Of a stretch of 64,000 nucleotides of DNA, positions 1 to 10,497 are shown one piece after another. The notes under the pieces were generated by a model. That model made no database searches, had not been told where the DNA came from, and worked only from the letters and a program-made list of their open reading frames with translations. The stretch spans positions 1 through 64,000 of the forward strand of contig NZ_JALCZA010000016.1 of the NCBI RefSeq assembly GCF_022690765.1, in the 5' to 3' direction. Within the stretch, counting starts at the first letter, position 1, and each line of letters starts with the position of its first letter. Both the position numbers and the translations under genes were made by a program. The DNA is from Anaeromyxobacter oryzisoli. GTDB taxonomy: Bacteria > Myxococcota > Myxococcia > Myxococcales > Anaeromyxobacteraceae.

Positions 1-873
1 TGGCCGGACCGCCGCGACGAGCCGTCGAGCCGCGAGGCGCGCGCGCCGCCGCGCGAAGGGTGGCGGCGGCGCGACCGGCGAACGGCCGGCGCCCAGGTGG
101 CCGGCGGTCGCGAGCCCGCCGGCCGCGAGGAGGTGGGCCTCCGGCGCGGAGAAGACGAGGAGCGCCTCCCGGTCGAGCCCCTGCGCGAGCGCGGCGGCGG
201 CGCGCTCCGCCTCCGCGGCGCTGAAGTAGATGAGGACGTTGCGGCACAACACGAGGTCCTGGCCGCCGAGCGGCGCCGCCCCGTTCGCGGCGACCTCCAG
301 CAGGTTCCCGACCTCGAAGCGGCAGAGCGCGGCCGCCGCCGGATCGACCCGGTGGCGACCGGAGACGGGATCCTCCAGCCGCACGCGCCCGCGCAGCCAG
401 TCCGGGCGGCACCGCTGGACGGACCACCCCGGCACCGTCGCCCCGCGCGCGGCCTCGATCCGCGCCGGCGAAGGATCCAGGCCGACGATCTGCACGAACG
501 CGGGCGCCGCGGACGGCGGGATGCCCCGGCCCTCGAGGAGGTCGAGGAAGAGCAGCGCGAGGCTGAAGGGCTCCTGCCCGGCGGAGCACCCCAGGGACAG
601 GATGCGCACCGGCCGCCCCCGCGCGGCGGCGCGGTCGAGGAGCTGCGGGCCGATCTCGTCCCGCAGCCACTCCCAGAGCCCGTCGTCGCGGAACAGCCAG
701 CTCTCGTCGATCGGCAACCGATCGAGGACCCGCGCCAGGTACGCCGGATCGGCGGGGTCTCCGGCGCCCGCGGCGAGGATCGCGGCGTCCACCTGATCCT
801 CCGAGAGCCCCTCGAGCGCGAGCCCGTAGGTGGCCTCGAGCGCGCGCCGCACGCCGAGCCGCGAACAGCTCAC
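1..873 (-). CDS. cheR: CheR-type chemotaxis protein methyltransferase, 3' end outside window
   Basis: Reading the minus strand from a GTG at 873-871 gives 291 residues that run off the left edge. The product should methylate glutamates of the neighbouring chemoreceptor using S-adenosylmethionine. Visible signs are an alpha-helical N-terminal part, the SAM-binding motif [15 protein letters not shown] (about residues 92-106), and CRNVLIYF near residue 210, a CheR signature. The last visible residues are Arg/Ala/Pro-rich, which may be a linker to a C-terminal TPR region as in many myxobacterial CheR proteins; that part is not visible. The GTG overlaps the TGA of the receptor gene (GTGA), which implies translational coupling. 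The start is set by this overlap. Confidence 0.88.
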   Translation of the reverse strand, partial: MSCSRLGVRRALEATYGLALEGLSEDQVDAAILAAGAGDPADPAYLARVLDRLPIDESWLFRDDGLWEWLRDEIGPQLLDRAAARGRPVRILSLGCSAGQEPFSLALLFLDLLEGRGIPPSAAPAFVQIVGLDPSPARIEAARGATVPGWSVQRCRPDWLRGRVRLEDPVSGRHRVDPAAAALCRFEVGNLLEVAANGAAPLGGQDLVLCRNVLIYFSAAEAERAAAALAQGLDREALLVFSAPEAHLLAAGGLATAGHLGAGRSPVAPPPPFARRRARLAARRLVAAVRP

Positions 874-2987
874 GTCTGCGCTCCAGGCAGCGTGTACGCG
901 CCCGCCGCCTTCTGGAGGCTCGCCGCCAGCTCGTGCGCCTTCGACGAGAGCTCGCCGAGCAGGCGCGCGCCGTCGCGGATCGACTCCGACGCCTTCTGCA
1001 TGTTGGTGAGCGCCTGCGAGACCTGGCCGACGCCCGCCTGGTGCTGACGCGCGGAGCCCTCCACCTGGCGCATGAGGCCGACCGAGTCGTGGACCGTCAC
1101 GCCGAGCTGGCCCACCACCTCCCCGAGGCGCTGCACGAGCTTGCCGCCGTCCTCGACCGTGCGGGTGCCCGCGCCGACCGCGCCGTCCACCTGCCCGGTC
1201 CGATCCCGGATCTCCGCGAGGATCTCCCGGATCTCCGCGGCCGCCTTGCGCGAGTCCGCCGCGAGCGCGCGGATCTCCCGCGCCACGACCGCGAAGCCCT
1301 TGCCCGCGTCGCCGGCCCGCGCCGCCTCGATCGCCGCGTTGATGGCGAGGGTGGAGGACTGGTCCGCGAGGAACGACACCGTCTCGGTGATGCCGTCGAT
1401 GCGCTGGACCCGCTCGGCGAGCGCGGCCGACGCCTGCGCCACCCGCTCGAGCGATCCGGAGATCGCGGCCATCGCGTGCGTCGCCGTCTCCGCCGCCGCG
1501 CCACCCTCCTCCACCACCGCCGCCGACGCCTCGCCCTGGCGGATCAGCTCGCCGGCGCGGTCCGCGGACACCGCGGAGGTCTGCGCCATCTCCGTCATCG
1601 TGTTCGCGGTCTCGGTGACCGCGGCCACCTGCTCCGTGGTGGCGGCGGAGAGCTGGGCCGCCGCGGACTGCAGGCTCACCACGATGTTGCCGACGTCGCC
1701 CGAGACGCCCTGCGTCCGCCCCACGACCGTCCGCAGGTTGCCGGTCATCCGCTGCATCGCCACGCCGAGCGCGCCGGGCACCTCCACGTCGCGGCGGAGG
1801 TCGCCTTCGGCGATGGTCCGCGCCTGGCCGACGATCGCCTCGAACGCCCGCTGGAGCTGCCCGAAGGCGTCGCCGAGATCGCCCGCGATGGCGGCGCCCT
1901 CGATCGCCTCGCCGCGCGAGAGCGCGGCCATCCGGCGGGACAGCTCGAGCATCCCGGTGCGCGAGTCCCGGAACGCCTGGATGAGGCCGCTCTCGCCGTC
2001 GAGGTCGCGGGTGAGATCGCCCTTCGCCATCGCCTGGAGCTGCTCGAAGATGCGGCGCATCTCCTCGGAGATGCCGGCGGTCGCGAAGGCGAGGTCGCCG
2101 ATCTCGTCGGTGGCCACCCAGCGTGGCAGGCGCGGCGCGCCGGCCGCCATCGCGCGGAGCGACGCCTCCACCTCCGCGGCGGCCGCCGCCTGGCGGCGCG
2201 CGAGGAGGAGCCCCGTCGTCCAGAAGGCCCCGAGGATGACGAGCGCGATCCCCAGCACGGGGAGGACCGCGACGCGCGCGGCGTGATCGAGGTCGGCGCG
2301 CAGCGCGTCGGCCTTGATCGCCTGGCCGGCGGCGCGCAGCCCGTCGAGGAGCGTCGTGACGGACTGGTCGTACTTCGAGACCAGCACCATCCCGGAGAAG
2401 ACGAGGAGCGACAGCACGGCGACCACGAACGCGTACGGGAGGACCCAGCGCTGCCGCGGCCAGAAGATCCCGCCGCCCTTCGGCGAGAGCCCCGGCGCGC
2501 GCGACGCCTCGGCCAGCGCGACCGGCCGGACGTCCTCCTCGATGAGCAGCACGAGGATCATGCCCGGGAACAGCGAGGCGAAGAGCGCGACGACCGTCGC
2601 CATCGGGACGATCGCCAGCGGCTTCCCGTAGAAGATCACCGCGAGCAGGCCGTAGATCGTCCCGCCCACCACCCAGGTCGAGACGTTCGAGAGCAGCTCG
2701 ATCTTGCGCGGCAGCACCAGCAGGCGCACCAGCCGCGCGCCGGCGGGCTCGCCGGGGTGCTCCGCGACCGCCGCGCGCGTCAGCCCGCGGCTGATGAGGT
2801 ACTGCTGCAGCGCGGCGAGGGCGAGGATCGGGCCGAGGAGCCCGACGAGCGCCCTGATGAGCGCGGCGTCGTCGAGCCCGATGATCAGCCCGAAGACGTA
2901 CGCCGCGACCACCGCGCTCGGGATCGCGGTGACGAGGATGCGGTTGTAGATGCTGCGGTGGAGCGCGGCGGCTTCAGGCGAGGTCAT
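870..2987 (-). CDS. Methyl-accepting chemotaxis protein with six-segment membrane domain
   Basis: A 705-residue chemoreceptor. About six hydrophobic segments lie in the first 270 residues (near 18-36, 44-63, 105-123, 126-150, 183-204 and 244-265). There is no large periplasmic loop, so sensing is probably within the membrane or indirect. A HAMP region follows (about 270-320). The cytoplasmic signalling hairpin carries the hallmark [20 protein letters not shown] near residue 550, where CheW and CheA bind. The ATG overlaps the stop of the cheY-like gene (ATGA), and its own stop overlaps cheR. No cheA lies in the window, so the kinase must be encoded elsewhere. Family assignment is certain; the ligand is unknown. 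Confidence 0.93.
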   Translation of the reverse strand: MTSPEAAALHRSIYNRILVTAIPSAVVAAYVFGLIIGLDDAALIRALVGLLGPILALAALQQYLISRGLTRAAVAEHPGEPAGARLVRLLVLPRKIELLSNVSTWVVGGTIYGLLAVIFYGKPLAIVPMATVVALFASLFPGMILVLLIEEDVRPVALAEASRAPGLSPKGGGIFWPRQRWVLPYAFVVAVLSLLVFSGMVLVSKYDQSVTTLLDGLRAAGQAIKADALRADLDHAARVAVLPVLGIALVILGAFWTTGLLLARRQAAAAAEVEASLRAMAAGAPRLPRWVATDEIGDLAFATAGISEEMRRIFEQLQAMAKGDLTRDLDGESGLIQAFRDSRTGMLELSRRMAALSRGEAIEGAAIAGDLGDAFGQLQRAFEAIVGQARTIAEGDLRRDVEVPGALGVAMQRMTGNLRTVVGRTQGVSGDVGNIVVSLQSAAAQLSAATTEQVAAVTETANTMTEMAQTSAVSADRAGELIRQGEASAAVVEEGGAAAETATHAMAAISGSLERVAQASAALAERVQRIDGITETVSFLADQSSTLAINAAIEAARAGDAGKGFAVVAREIRALAADSRKAAAEIREILAEIRDRTGQVDGAVGAGTRTVEDGGKLVQRLGEVVGQLGVTVHDSVGLMRQVEGSARQHQAGVGQVSQALTNMQKASESIRDGARLLGELSSKAHELAASLQKAAGAYTLPGAQT

Positions 2988-3364
2988 GGGCGAGCGGCGT
3001 CCGTGGCGAGGTGGCGGTTGATCGCTTCGAGGAGCGGCTGGGGCTGGATCGGCTTGCGGAGGACCTCGCGCGCGCCCGCGGAGCGCGCCCGCATCGCGGA
3101 CTCGGTGTCGCGCTCCGAGGTGAGGATCAGGACCGGCACGCCGCGCGTGCGGGGATCCGCCCGGAGCGCCTCGCAGAGCCCCACCCCGTCGAGCTGCGGC
3201 ATGCGGAGATCCGCGAGGACGAGGTCCGGCGGGTCCGCCTTCACCTTCGCGAGCGCCTCCGCGCCGTCCGCGGCCTCGAGCAGCGTGACGTCCCGGGCGA
3301 TGAGGTAGACCTTCATGAGCTCCCGGGTGACCCGGCTATCGTCTACGAGGAGGATCCGCTTCAT
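2984..3364 (-). CDS. CheY-like single-domain response regulator
   Basis: A 126-residue receiver domain with no output domain. It starts [16 protein letters not shown], giving the paired acidic residues near positions 8-9. The phospho-acceptor Asp lies in [10 protein letters not shown] (about residue 53), the conserved Thr/Ser in LILTSE (about 83) and the Lys in LRKPI (about 105). In this context it is likely phosphorylated by a CheA-type kinase partnered with the adjacent CheW and receptor. Both ends overlap their neighbours by four bases (ATGA), so the four genes form one coupled operon. A longer in-frame reading upstream overlaps cheW and is not used. Confidence 0.92.
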   Translation of the reverse strand: MKRILLVDDSRVTRELMKVYLIARDVTLLEAADGAEALAKVKADPPDLVLADLRMPQLDGVGLCEALRADPRTRGVPVLILTSERDTESAMRARSAGAREVLRKPIQPQPLLEAINRHLATDAARP

Positions 3365-3756
3365 GGCTCTCCCTGGCTCGCCGCGCCGGCGAGCGACAGC
3401 AACCGCGACACGTCCAGCACCGCGAGCGCCCGCGCCCCGGAGTACCCGGCGACGAGCTCCGGCCGCGGACCATCCCCGGGGGGCGGCGCGGGGGCGTGCT
3501 CCACGACATCCTCGACCGCGTTCACCCACAGCAGGAGCCGCCGCGCGCCGTCGCTCACGGCGACGAGCTGGTCGCGCGGGTCGAGCTGGACCGTCCGTGC
3601 CCCGAGCAGCCCCTCGACGAACACCACCGGCCACTGCACGCCGTCCACCACCACCGCCGGCGCCGCCGATGGGCGCGCCGCCGGCATCGCCGCGGGGTAC
3701 ACGCGCGCCACGTGGCGGAGCGGGGCGAGCACCCGCCAGGGGCCCGCGCGCAGCAT
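3361..3756 (-). CDS. cheW: CheW-like coupling protein
   Basis: A 131-residue CheW-domain protein that would couple the downstream receptor to a CheA kinase. The fold is recognised from LRAGPWRVLAPLRHVARVYP at the N-terminus, the central VFVEGLLG...LDPRDQLVAV section and the C-terminal ALAVLDVSRLL strand. I chose the ATG at 3756-3754 because an AGAGGAG ribosome-binding site precedes it by about six bases and the CheW fold begins there. An in-frame ATG at 3870 would add 38 residues, but those codons have low third-position GC, unlike the rest of the gene. It is the first gene of the cheW-cheY-mcp-cheR operon. Confidence 0.85.
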   Translation of the reverse strand: MLRAGPWRVLAPLRHVARVYPAAMPAARPSAAPAVVVDGVQWPVVFVEGLLGARTVQLDPRDQLVAVSDGARRLLLWVNAVEDVVEHAPAPPPGDGPRPELVAGYSGARALAVLDVSRLLSLAGAASQGEP

Positions 3757-4194
3757 GAGCAGCTCCTCTCCAGGGCGAACGTCCACATTGGGGGTGGGTC
3801 GTTCGACGCTGAGTAGCGGGGAAAAGGGGGGCATCCGCGGTCTACCAGTGAAAACTCCATACCATCCCATGGAGTTGCCGTCGCGGTCGAATCACGTTGC
3901 GTAAACGCTCGTCATCACACCACCTCGCACGGAGCCAACACGCTCCGGCGAACGCACCCTCGGCACGTCACGTGGGACCCCGGGGCTCGGCCGACCCGGC
4001 GATAATCACGTACAGTGTGTGACGCCGAAGGAGGCAGGCACACCCGAGCGCCGCCGAGCGGCGACTCGAACCGCTGGGCGCACCGCCGCGAGCGCCGCAG
4101 CCCCACCAGATACACCGCGTGGCCGATCCCCGCGCACGCGGGGAGGCAGCGGCTCTCCGATACGAGATCGCCGGTCGAGACCCCGGGGATCTCC
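3757..4194. other. Intergenic region between fdhE 3' end and cheW 5' end
   Basis: No credible gene. It holds the upstream region of the chemosensory operon and the 3' flank of fdhE. On the minus strand just after the fdhE stop are two GC-rich inverted repeats: one around 4177-4193 (GAGATCCCC facing GGGGTCTC) and one around 4128-4144 (CCCCGCG facing CGCGGGG). Neither is followed by a T run, so they are at best Rho-type or processing structures. A tRNA-like TTCGAGTC string near 4065 was examined and rejected. Confidence 0.5.
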
Positions 4195-5016
4195 CTACAG
4201 CTCGTACAGCGACGCCCCGCGCCGCTCGAGCCCGCGCTCGCGCGCGAGGACGTCGAGGTGGATCGTGGTCCAGTCGGCGAGCAGGAAGTCCTGAACCGGC
4301 TCGCGGGCGATCGTCTTCACGTAGCCGTTGCAGGAGCGGCAGACGTCGAGCCGGAGGCCGTCGCCGCCCGTGAGCTCGAGCACCTCGAGCCGGTCCTGCG
4401 CCTCGTTCCCGCAGTGCGGGCAGCCGAGCCGCTTCCACGCCCACCGGGTCCGGCACTGGCCGCAGCAGAGCAGGCGCGCCCGGCCGTCGCCCTCGGCGAC
4501 GAGCGCGGCCAGCGCCGGCTGCGCCCCGCACGTCGGGCAGTGCGGCGAGCGCCACTCCGCGGCCTGCGGCCAGGCCTGGTAGGCGTCCTTCACTGGCTCG
4601 AGCGCCCGCCCGAGCGCGCTCCAGCCGAGGTAGCGGAGCAGGCCGGCGTGGCGTGCGGGCGGGTTCCCCTCGCCACGCGCGAGCCAGGTGATCGCCTGGA
4701 GGGCCGCCCCGGGGGCGGCCTCGAGGCCGGCGAGCAGCTCGCCGGCCTGCAAGGCGAGCGATGGCGGGACGGGCGCGCCGGCGAGATCGGCGGCCACCGT
4801 CCGGAGCAGCGCCGCGGCGGGCGCGAGCTCGATCGCGGCGCTGGCGGAGTGGAGGAGCGGGACGCCGCTCGCGTGCTCCGGCGCGTACGCGTCCCACGCC
4901 GGCGGCGCGAGCGGCGCGGGCTGGAAGGCGTCCATCGTCGCGTCGATGCGCCCCTGCACCCCCGCGAGCTTCGCGAGGAACGGGCGCGCCTGGATCCACT
5001 CGGAGACCGTCATCAT
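4195..5016 (-). CDS. fdhE: Formate dehydrogenase accessory protein FdhE
   Basis: A 273-residue protein of the FdhE family, cytoplasmic iron-binding factors needed for active respiratory formate dehydrogenase. The C-terminal half carries the family's cysteine pairs: CPTC, CGQC, CPHCGN and CRSCNG (about residues 165-245). They match the rubredoxin-like metal sites of FdhE. It is the last gene of the fdh operon, about 166 bp after the ferredoxin/NrfD fusion. Two adjacent ATG codons (5016 and 5013) are possible starts. Position and family agree, so the role is well supported. Confidence 0.92.
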   Translation of the reverse strand: MMTVSEWIQARPFLAKLAGVQGRIDATMDAFQPAPLAPPAWDAYAPEHASGVPLLHSASAAIELAPAAALLRTVAADLAGAPVPPSLALQAGELLAGLEAAPGAALQAITWLARGEGNPPARHAGLLRYLGWSALGRALEPVKDAYQAWPQAAEWRSPHCPTCGAQPALAALVAEGDGRARLLCCGQCRTRWAWKRLGCPHCGNEAQDRLEVLELTGGDGLRLDVCRSCNGYVKTIAREPVQDFLLADWTTIHLDVLARERGLERRGASLYEL

Positions 5017-5182
5017 GACCTTGCCTGTCTAACGGAGGACGAGCGCCGAAGCCGGGACCGGCGGGGGAGCCGAGGCACGCCGCCACGGCTCCCGCGGCGC
5101 TCGCAATACCAGAAGGACGCGCTCCCGGCGACGCGAAGGCCGCCGGGAGCGCGGGTGACGCGTGGGTTCGATCCGGCGCGGG

Positions 5183-7327
5183 CTAGTGCTGCTCCGCCTC
5201 CTCCTTCGGGAGGACCGGGAGGGTCCGGACCGCCATCCCGAAGAGGAAGATGGTGGCGGCGATGAGGCCGATGGAGACGCCCCACTCCACCACGCTCGGG
5301 AAGTACCGGGCCGGCGCGTCCTGCGGGGCGGAGCCCCGGAGCGTCATCCCGAGCACCACCACGCTGACGCGGTTCAGCACGATGCCGCCCGTCGCCAGCG
5401 CGGCGCCGAGCCCGAGCGCCGCCGGCTTGCGGCGGAGCCCGTCCGTCGCGAGCAGCGCGAGCGCCACGACGCCGCCCAGGCCCACCTCGGCGAGGAAGAG
5501 CGGCCGCGAGAGCGCGTGGCCGAGCTGGCCGCGGACCGCGAGGTCGCCCACGCGGAACGCCTCGTACACGAGGAGCGCCCAGAAGGCGATCTTGCCCAGC
5601 GCGGCGAGCTGCGCCACCCGCACCTTCCGCTCGAAGACCTTCGCGATCCAGAGCTCGACGAGCACCACGAGGCCGAGGCCCGCCGCGACCGACGAGAGGA
5701 AGAAGTAGACGGGCATCACCGGCGACCACCAGGCGGGGTCGAGCTTGTCGGGCATGAGGAGGAACAGCGACCCGAGCGAGCTCTGGTGCATGGTGGAGAG
5801 GGTGACCGCCGCGACGGCGAGCAGGATCGGCACCGGCTTCTCACCGGGCTTCGTCCGGAACGCGACCGCGAGGACGGCGAACACCGCCGCCGCGGCCGCC
5901 GTGTACGCGACGCTGCGCGACATCAGGTACACGAACAGCGACACGGCGAAGACCACGTACCACGGCGACCACCGCTTCCACGCCTCCAGCGCGCGCTTCA
6001 GGCCGAGCTTCTCGACGGGGATCGGGAAGAACTCGAACGCGAGGACGGTGACGTAGAGGCCGACGCACCAGGAGACCTCGAACATCGCCGAGTGGTGCGG
6101 CGCCTGGAGGCCGAGCTGGTAGAAGTGCCACGGCAGGCCGAGGTCGGCGAGCAGCGTGACGGTGACGAACGAGTAGGACAGGAGCCCCATCAGCACGGCG
6201 GAGCGGCCGATGGAGTACAGGTCCTTCCGCTGGCACACGTAGATGAGCCCCGCCGTGGCGAACGCGCCGGCGGCGACGGCGATCCACACCAGGTCGAACA
6301 CGATCCACAGGCCCCAGGCGTAGGTGTCGCTGAGGTTCGTGGAGCCGCCGAGGCCGAGGGCGAACCGGGCGAGGAACGAGAGCCCGCCGAACGCCATCAG
6401 CGCCGCGAGGACGACGTTCGCCGGGGTCCAGACCTTCTTCGCCGGGACCGGGGCGAACTCGGGGTGGTGCTCCTCCTCCTTCGCGACCTCGGCCTTCCGC
6501 TTCGACAGCGCGTACACGCCGCCGAGCGCCGCGCCGACGCCGATGACGGCCGGCGGCACCGCGCCGAGGGCCACCGCGCTCCGGCGCGGGAGCGGCTCGG
6601 TCTGGAGATCGGTGCGGAACCCGAGCTCCGAGAACGGGACGGCGGACAGGTACAGCATGTTCGTCCCGCCGACCTCCTTCTCGCCGTAGATGTGGTCCAC
6701 GTACTTGCCGGGGCTCGCGGCGATGCGGGCCCGCGCCTCCCGGAGCAGCTCCTCGCGGTCACCGTAGGTGAGGGCGCCCGCGGGGCACTGCTTCACGCAC
6801 GCCGGCACGGAGTGCGCGGCGGCGAAGCGCTTGCGCTCCTCGTCGGTGAGCGCCGCGCCGTTCCGGGCGTCGGGGGCGGCCGGCGAGAGCCGGTCGTGGC
6901 ACATGTCGCACTTGCGGATCTTCGGCGCGAGCGAGTCCCACTCCGCGGTGGGGATGCCGAACGGGCAGGCCCACACGCAGTAGCGGCACCCGATGCACTT
7001 CGAGTCGTCGTAGGTGACCGGCCCCTCCTTCGTCTTGTGGAGGGCGGTCACCGGGCAGGCCGCGGCGCAGGCCGGCTCCTCGCAGTGCATGCACTGGCGC
7101 TTGGCGAACACGTACCGCAGCCCGCCCGGCGCCTTCGCGTCCTCGATCTCGCCGTACGTCAGGACCGTCAGCGTCTTCGCCGACAGGGTGGTCGGGTTCT
7201 GGATCCCCTTCCGCCCGGGCTGGAGCTGCGTCTTCTCCGCCGGCAGGTCCTTCCACTGCTTGCAGGTGACCTGGCACGAGCGGCACCCGATGCACTTCGT
7301 CGTGTCGATGAGAGTGGCCTTGCTCAT
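5183..7327 (-). CDS. Formate dehydrogenase electron-transfer subunit: four-cluster ferredoxin fused to NrfD/HybB-type membrane protein
   Basis: A 714-residue fusion. Residues 1 to about 200 form an FdnH/HybA-like ferredoxin with four [4Fe-4S] cysteine groups, including CIGCRSCQVTC, CMHCEEPACAAAC, CIGCRYCVWAC and CDMC, with a last partner near CVKQCP. After a linker containing one hydrophobic stretch, residues from about 290 to the end form roughly nine or ten membrane helices of the NrfD/HybB/PsrC type. E. coli FdnH is instead paired with a diheme cytochrome b, FdnI. Electrons from the selenoprotein subunit would pass through the iron-sulfur chain to quinone at the NrfD part. The gene lies 31 bp downstream of the catalytic subunit. 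The fusion is continuous in frame. Confidence 0.9.
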   Translation of the reverse strand: MSKATLIDTTKCIGCRSCQVTCKQWKDLPAEKTQLQPGRKGIQNPTTLSAKTLTVLTYGEIEDAKAPGGLRYVFAKRQCMHCEEPACAAACPVTALHKTKEGPVTYDDSKCIGCRYCVWACPFGIPTAEWDSLAPKIRKCDMCHDRLSPAAPDARNGAALTDEERKRFAAAHSVPACVKQCPAGALTYGDREELLREARARIAASPGKYVDHIYGEKEVGGTNMLYLSAVPFSELGFRTDLQTEPLPRRSAVALGAVPPAVIGVGAALGGVYALSKRKAEVAKEEEHHPEFAPVPAKKVWTPANVVLAALMAFGGLSFLARFALGLGGSTNLSDTYAWGLWIVFDLVWIAVAAGAFATAGLIYVCQRKDLYSIGRSAVLMGLLSYSFVTVTLLADLGLPWHFYQLGLQAPHHSAMFEVSWCVGLYVTVLAFEFFPIPVEKLGLKRALEAWKRWSPWYVVFAVSLFVYLMSRSVAYTAAAAAVFAVLAVAFRTKPGEKPVPILLAVAAVTLSTMHQSSLGSLFLLMPDKLDPAWWSPVMPVYFFLSSVAAGLGLVVLVELWIAKVFERKVRVAQLAALGKIAFWALLVYEAFRVGDLAVRGQLGHALSRPLFLAEVGLGGVVALALLATDGLRRKPAALGLGAALATGGIVLNRVSVVVLGMTLRGSAPQDAPARYFPSVVEWGVSIGLIAATIFLFGMAVRTLPVLPKEEAEQH

Positions 7328-7358
7328 GATCGTCTCCTCGCGAGCGCGCGCGGCTCGG

Positions 7359-10300
7359 CTACCGCCGCGCGACGGTCTCCTCCGCGCGCACGACGTTCAC
7401 GAGGCACGCCTTGGTCTCCTGCGTGCTGGCCCCCGGATCGACCGCGTCGATGGTGAGGTCGTTGGTGCTCGGCCCCGTGCTGAGCCCCTTGAACCCCCAG
7501 TTGTAGGGCATCCAGACCACCGGCACGTCCTGGCCGGCGATCCGCATCACCTGCATGCGCTTCGTGACGACGGCCTTCACCGTCACCGCGCCGCGCGCCG
7601 ACGACACCTTCACCCGGTCGCCGGTCTTCACGGTGAGCTTCGCGGCGAGCGCCTCCGGCAGCTCGCACATCGGCTCCGGCACGAGCTCGTTCAGCCACGG
7701 CACGTTGCGGGTCGTGGACCCGGCGCACCAGTGCTCGGACACCGAGGACGTCATCAGCACGTACGGGAAGTCCTTCGCCGTGCCGATGGGCTGCTTCGCC
7801 TTCACCCGCGGGTACTTCAGGGCGGGGTTGTTCTGCTGGGCGGGGTGCAGCACGTTCGGGACCGGGCTCTCCACCGGCTCGTAGTGCTCCGGGATCGGGC
7901 CGTCCTTCGGGACGTAGGAGACGTCCACCGGCAGCTCGTCCGCCGGGGCCTTGTAGGACTTGAACGGTCCGGCGATCAGCCGGCCGACGCCCTCGGCGTT
8001 CATGCGGAACGCCCGCTGGCCCTCCGGCGTGTCCGGGCCCTTGAGCGGGTCCGGCACGTCCGGCGTGTCCTTGCCCTTCCACTTCTTCTCGGTCTCGTCC
8101 CACGCGACGATCGGGATCGCGTTCGGCCACGGCTTGCCCGAGGCGTCGCAGGAGGCGCGGTTGTAGAGGATCTTCATGTTGCCCGGCCACGACCAGGCGA
8201 AGTCCTTGTAGAAGCCGATCCCGGACTTGTCGGCGCTGTCGCGGCGCTTCGAGAGGTTCTTCCCGCCGCCGAAGATGCCCGCGTAGATCCAGACGCCGGA
8301 CGAGGTGGAGCCGTCGGCCTGGAGCTGCCCGATGCCGCCGACGTAGTCACCCGCCTTCAGCACCTTGCCGTCGGGGAGCGTCACGTCGCGGAGGACGCGC
8401 CCGCTGATCTCCTTCAGCACGTCCTCGGCGAGGCTGCCCGGCGCGTAGCCCCAGGTGCCCTTCAGGATGGGCGCGTCCTTCGGGTCGGTCGAGCCCTCGT
8501 ACAGCTTGCGGACCCGGCGGAAGACGGCGTCGAGGATCTCGAGGTCGGTCTTCGCCTGCCCCGGCGGCTTCACCGCCTGGTAGCGCCACTGCACCATGCG
8601 GCCCGAGCCGGAGATGGTGCCCTCCTTCTCCATGAAGTAGGCGCCGGGGAGGAGCAGGACCTCGGTCTGGATCGCCTTCGGGTCGCTGCCCGGGCGCTGC
8701 CAGAAGGACGCGGTCTCGGTGTCCCACAGCTCCTGCACGACGAGCATGTCGAGCTTGGAGAGCGCCTCGTGCACGTACCCGAGGTTCGGGTTCGTGACCA
8801 TCGGGTTCTGCCCGTTCACCCACAGCAGCTTCAGCGTCCCGGCGTACGCGGCGTCGATCATGCCGTACACCGAGTAGTCCTTCTTCGCGCTCTTCTTCGG
8901 GAGGAGCCCGAACCCGAAGTCGTTCTCGGGGGTGGCGTTCTCGCCGAACCACGCCTTGAGCCCGTTCACGGTCATCTTCTGGCGGAAGGTGCCGTTGTTC
9001 CTCGTCCAGTCCTTCAGCGTGGGCTCGTTGTGGCTCGGGTAGTTCAGGTAGCCGAACATGTAGCCGTTGAGCACGGACATGTCGCAGGCGCCCTGGACGT
9101 TCGGCTCGCCGCGCAGCGCGTTCACGCCGCCGCCGGCCACGCCGATGTTGCCGAGGAGCATCTGGAGGATGCCGTAGCACCGGATGTTCTGGATGCCGAC
9201 GGTGTGCTGGGTCATGCCGAGCGCGTAGAGGATCGTGCCCGGCCGGTTCTTCGCGAAGGTCTCGGCGATCTCCACCACCTGCCTCGCCGGGACGCCGGAG
9301 ACCTGCTCGGCGACCTCGGGCGTGTAGCGCGCGAAGTGGGCCTTCAGCTTCGCGAAGACGCACCGCGGGTCGTCGAGGCTCTTGGCCTTGACGGGCTTCT
9401 TCGCCGCGTCCACCTGCACGCCCCAGGAGCTCTGGTCGTACTTGTGCTTCTCGTGGTCGTAGCCGGAGAAGACGCCCTCGTCGAACCCGAACGCCTCGTT
9501 CGCGACGAAGAGCGCGTTCGTGTGGAGCTTCACGTACTCCTCGTCGTACAGCCGGTTCGAGAGCACGTGGTTGATCACCGCGGAGAGGAACGCGATGTCC
9601 GCCCCGGGGCGGATGCGCGCGTAGATGTCCGCGATGGACGAGGTGCGGTTGAAGCGGGGATCCACGTGGATGATCTTGGCGCCCTTCTGCTGCGCCTTGC
9701 GGATCCACCGCATCGACATCACGTGGTTCTCGGCGGCGTTCGACCCCTCGATGAGGAAGACCTTCGCGTTCTGGAGGTCAGCCCACCCGTTCGTCATCGC
9801 GCCGCGGCCGAAGGAGGCCCCCAGACTGGGGACCGTGGGGCTGTGTCAAAGCCTGGCCTGGTGCTCGACGAAGCTCGTCCCGAAGAGACGGCCCATCTTG
9901 TTGAAGACGTAGCACTCCTCGTTCGTGTGCTGCGCGCCGCCGAGGAGCCCGATCGCGTCGGTCCGGTTGACCGGGTACTCGACCTCCTTGCCGTCCTTGT
10001 CCTGGTCCTTCTCGGTCGCGGTCCAGGTCGCCTCGCGGACCGCCTTCAGCTTGGCGGCGAGCTTCTCGTACGCCTCGTCCCAGCTGATCTCGACCCAGCG
10101 ATCGGAGCCGGGCGCCCGGTAGCGCGGCGCCCTCACGCGCTGCGGCGAGTCGTGGGTCGCCTTCATCGCGGCGCCCTTCGAGCAGAGCGCGCCGAAGTTG
10201 ATGACGTGATCCGGATCGCCCTCGAGGTTGACGAGCTGGCCGTCCTTCACGTGCGCGACCATCCCGCAGCCGCACGAGCAGAAGTTGCAGGCGGTCGTGA

Positions 10301-10436
10301 ACTCCTTCGCGCCCTCCAGCTTCAGCCCCTTCGTCGCCGCCCTCGCCTCGCTCGGGCCGAGCCCGAGCTCCGCGAGCGCCAGCCCGGCGGTGCCGCCGGC
10401 GGCGAGCTTCAACCAGCCTCTCCTGCTCACATTCAT
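7359..10436 (-). CDS. fdnG: Selenocysteine-containing formate dehydrogenase catalytic subunit, read through UGA at residue 197
   Basis: A molybdo- or tungsto-enzyme of the DMSO reductase family that oxidises formate. The full product is 1025 residues if the in-frame UGA at 9848-9846 is read as selenocysteine; otherwise the gene looks like two adjacent pieces (9846-10436 and 7359-9797). The residues around the UGA (EHQARL-Sec-HSPTV) match the active-site context of E. coli FdnG. A twin-arginine signal (SRRGWLKLAA) near the start indicates Tat export. CNFCSCGC plus a later Cys ligate a [4Fe-4S] cluster. The C-terminal molybdopterin-binding part is complete (TRNVPWLNEL, KVSSARG). An AGGAG ribosome-binding site lies six bases before the ATG. 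It is the first gene of fdnG - ferredoxin/NrfD - fdhE. Confidence 0.93.
9816..9848 (-). promoter_or_regulatory. Bacterial SECIS element directing selenocysteine insertion
   Basis: The UGA codon occupies 9848-9846. After exactly 11 nt, an 8-bp stem (GGUCCCCA paired with UGGGGGCC, one U-G pair, 9834-9827 with 9823-9816) closes a GUC loop. E. coli fdhF has the same arrangement: UGA, 11 nt, then an upper stem-loop displaying GGUC, which SelB recognises. The hairpin lies within the coding sequence, as bacterial SECIS elements do. Confidence 0.9.
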
Positions 10437-10497
10437 CGAGTGCTCCTGTCTATTTGCCTGGGTCGCCGAGGGGTTGGCGACCTTCGGAGGCGCCTAG

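Noticed and set aside
4126-4144. CRISPR-repeat-like GATCCCCGCGCACGCGGGG
   Set aside because: It resembles type I-E repeat cores but occurs once, with no spacing pattern and no cas genes.
4040-4200. Possible tRNA (selC) just after fdhE, because of TTCGAGTC on the minus strand and the selenoprotein nearby
   Set aside because: The surrounding hairpin has a nine-base loop rather than a T-arm loop, no UCA anticodon arm is present, and no acceptor stem pairs. selC must be elsewhere.
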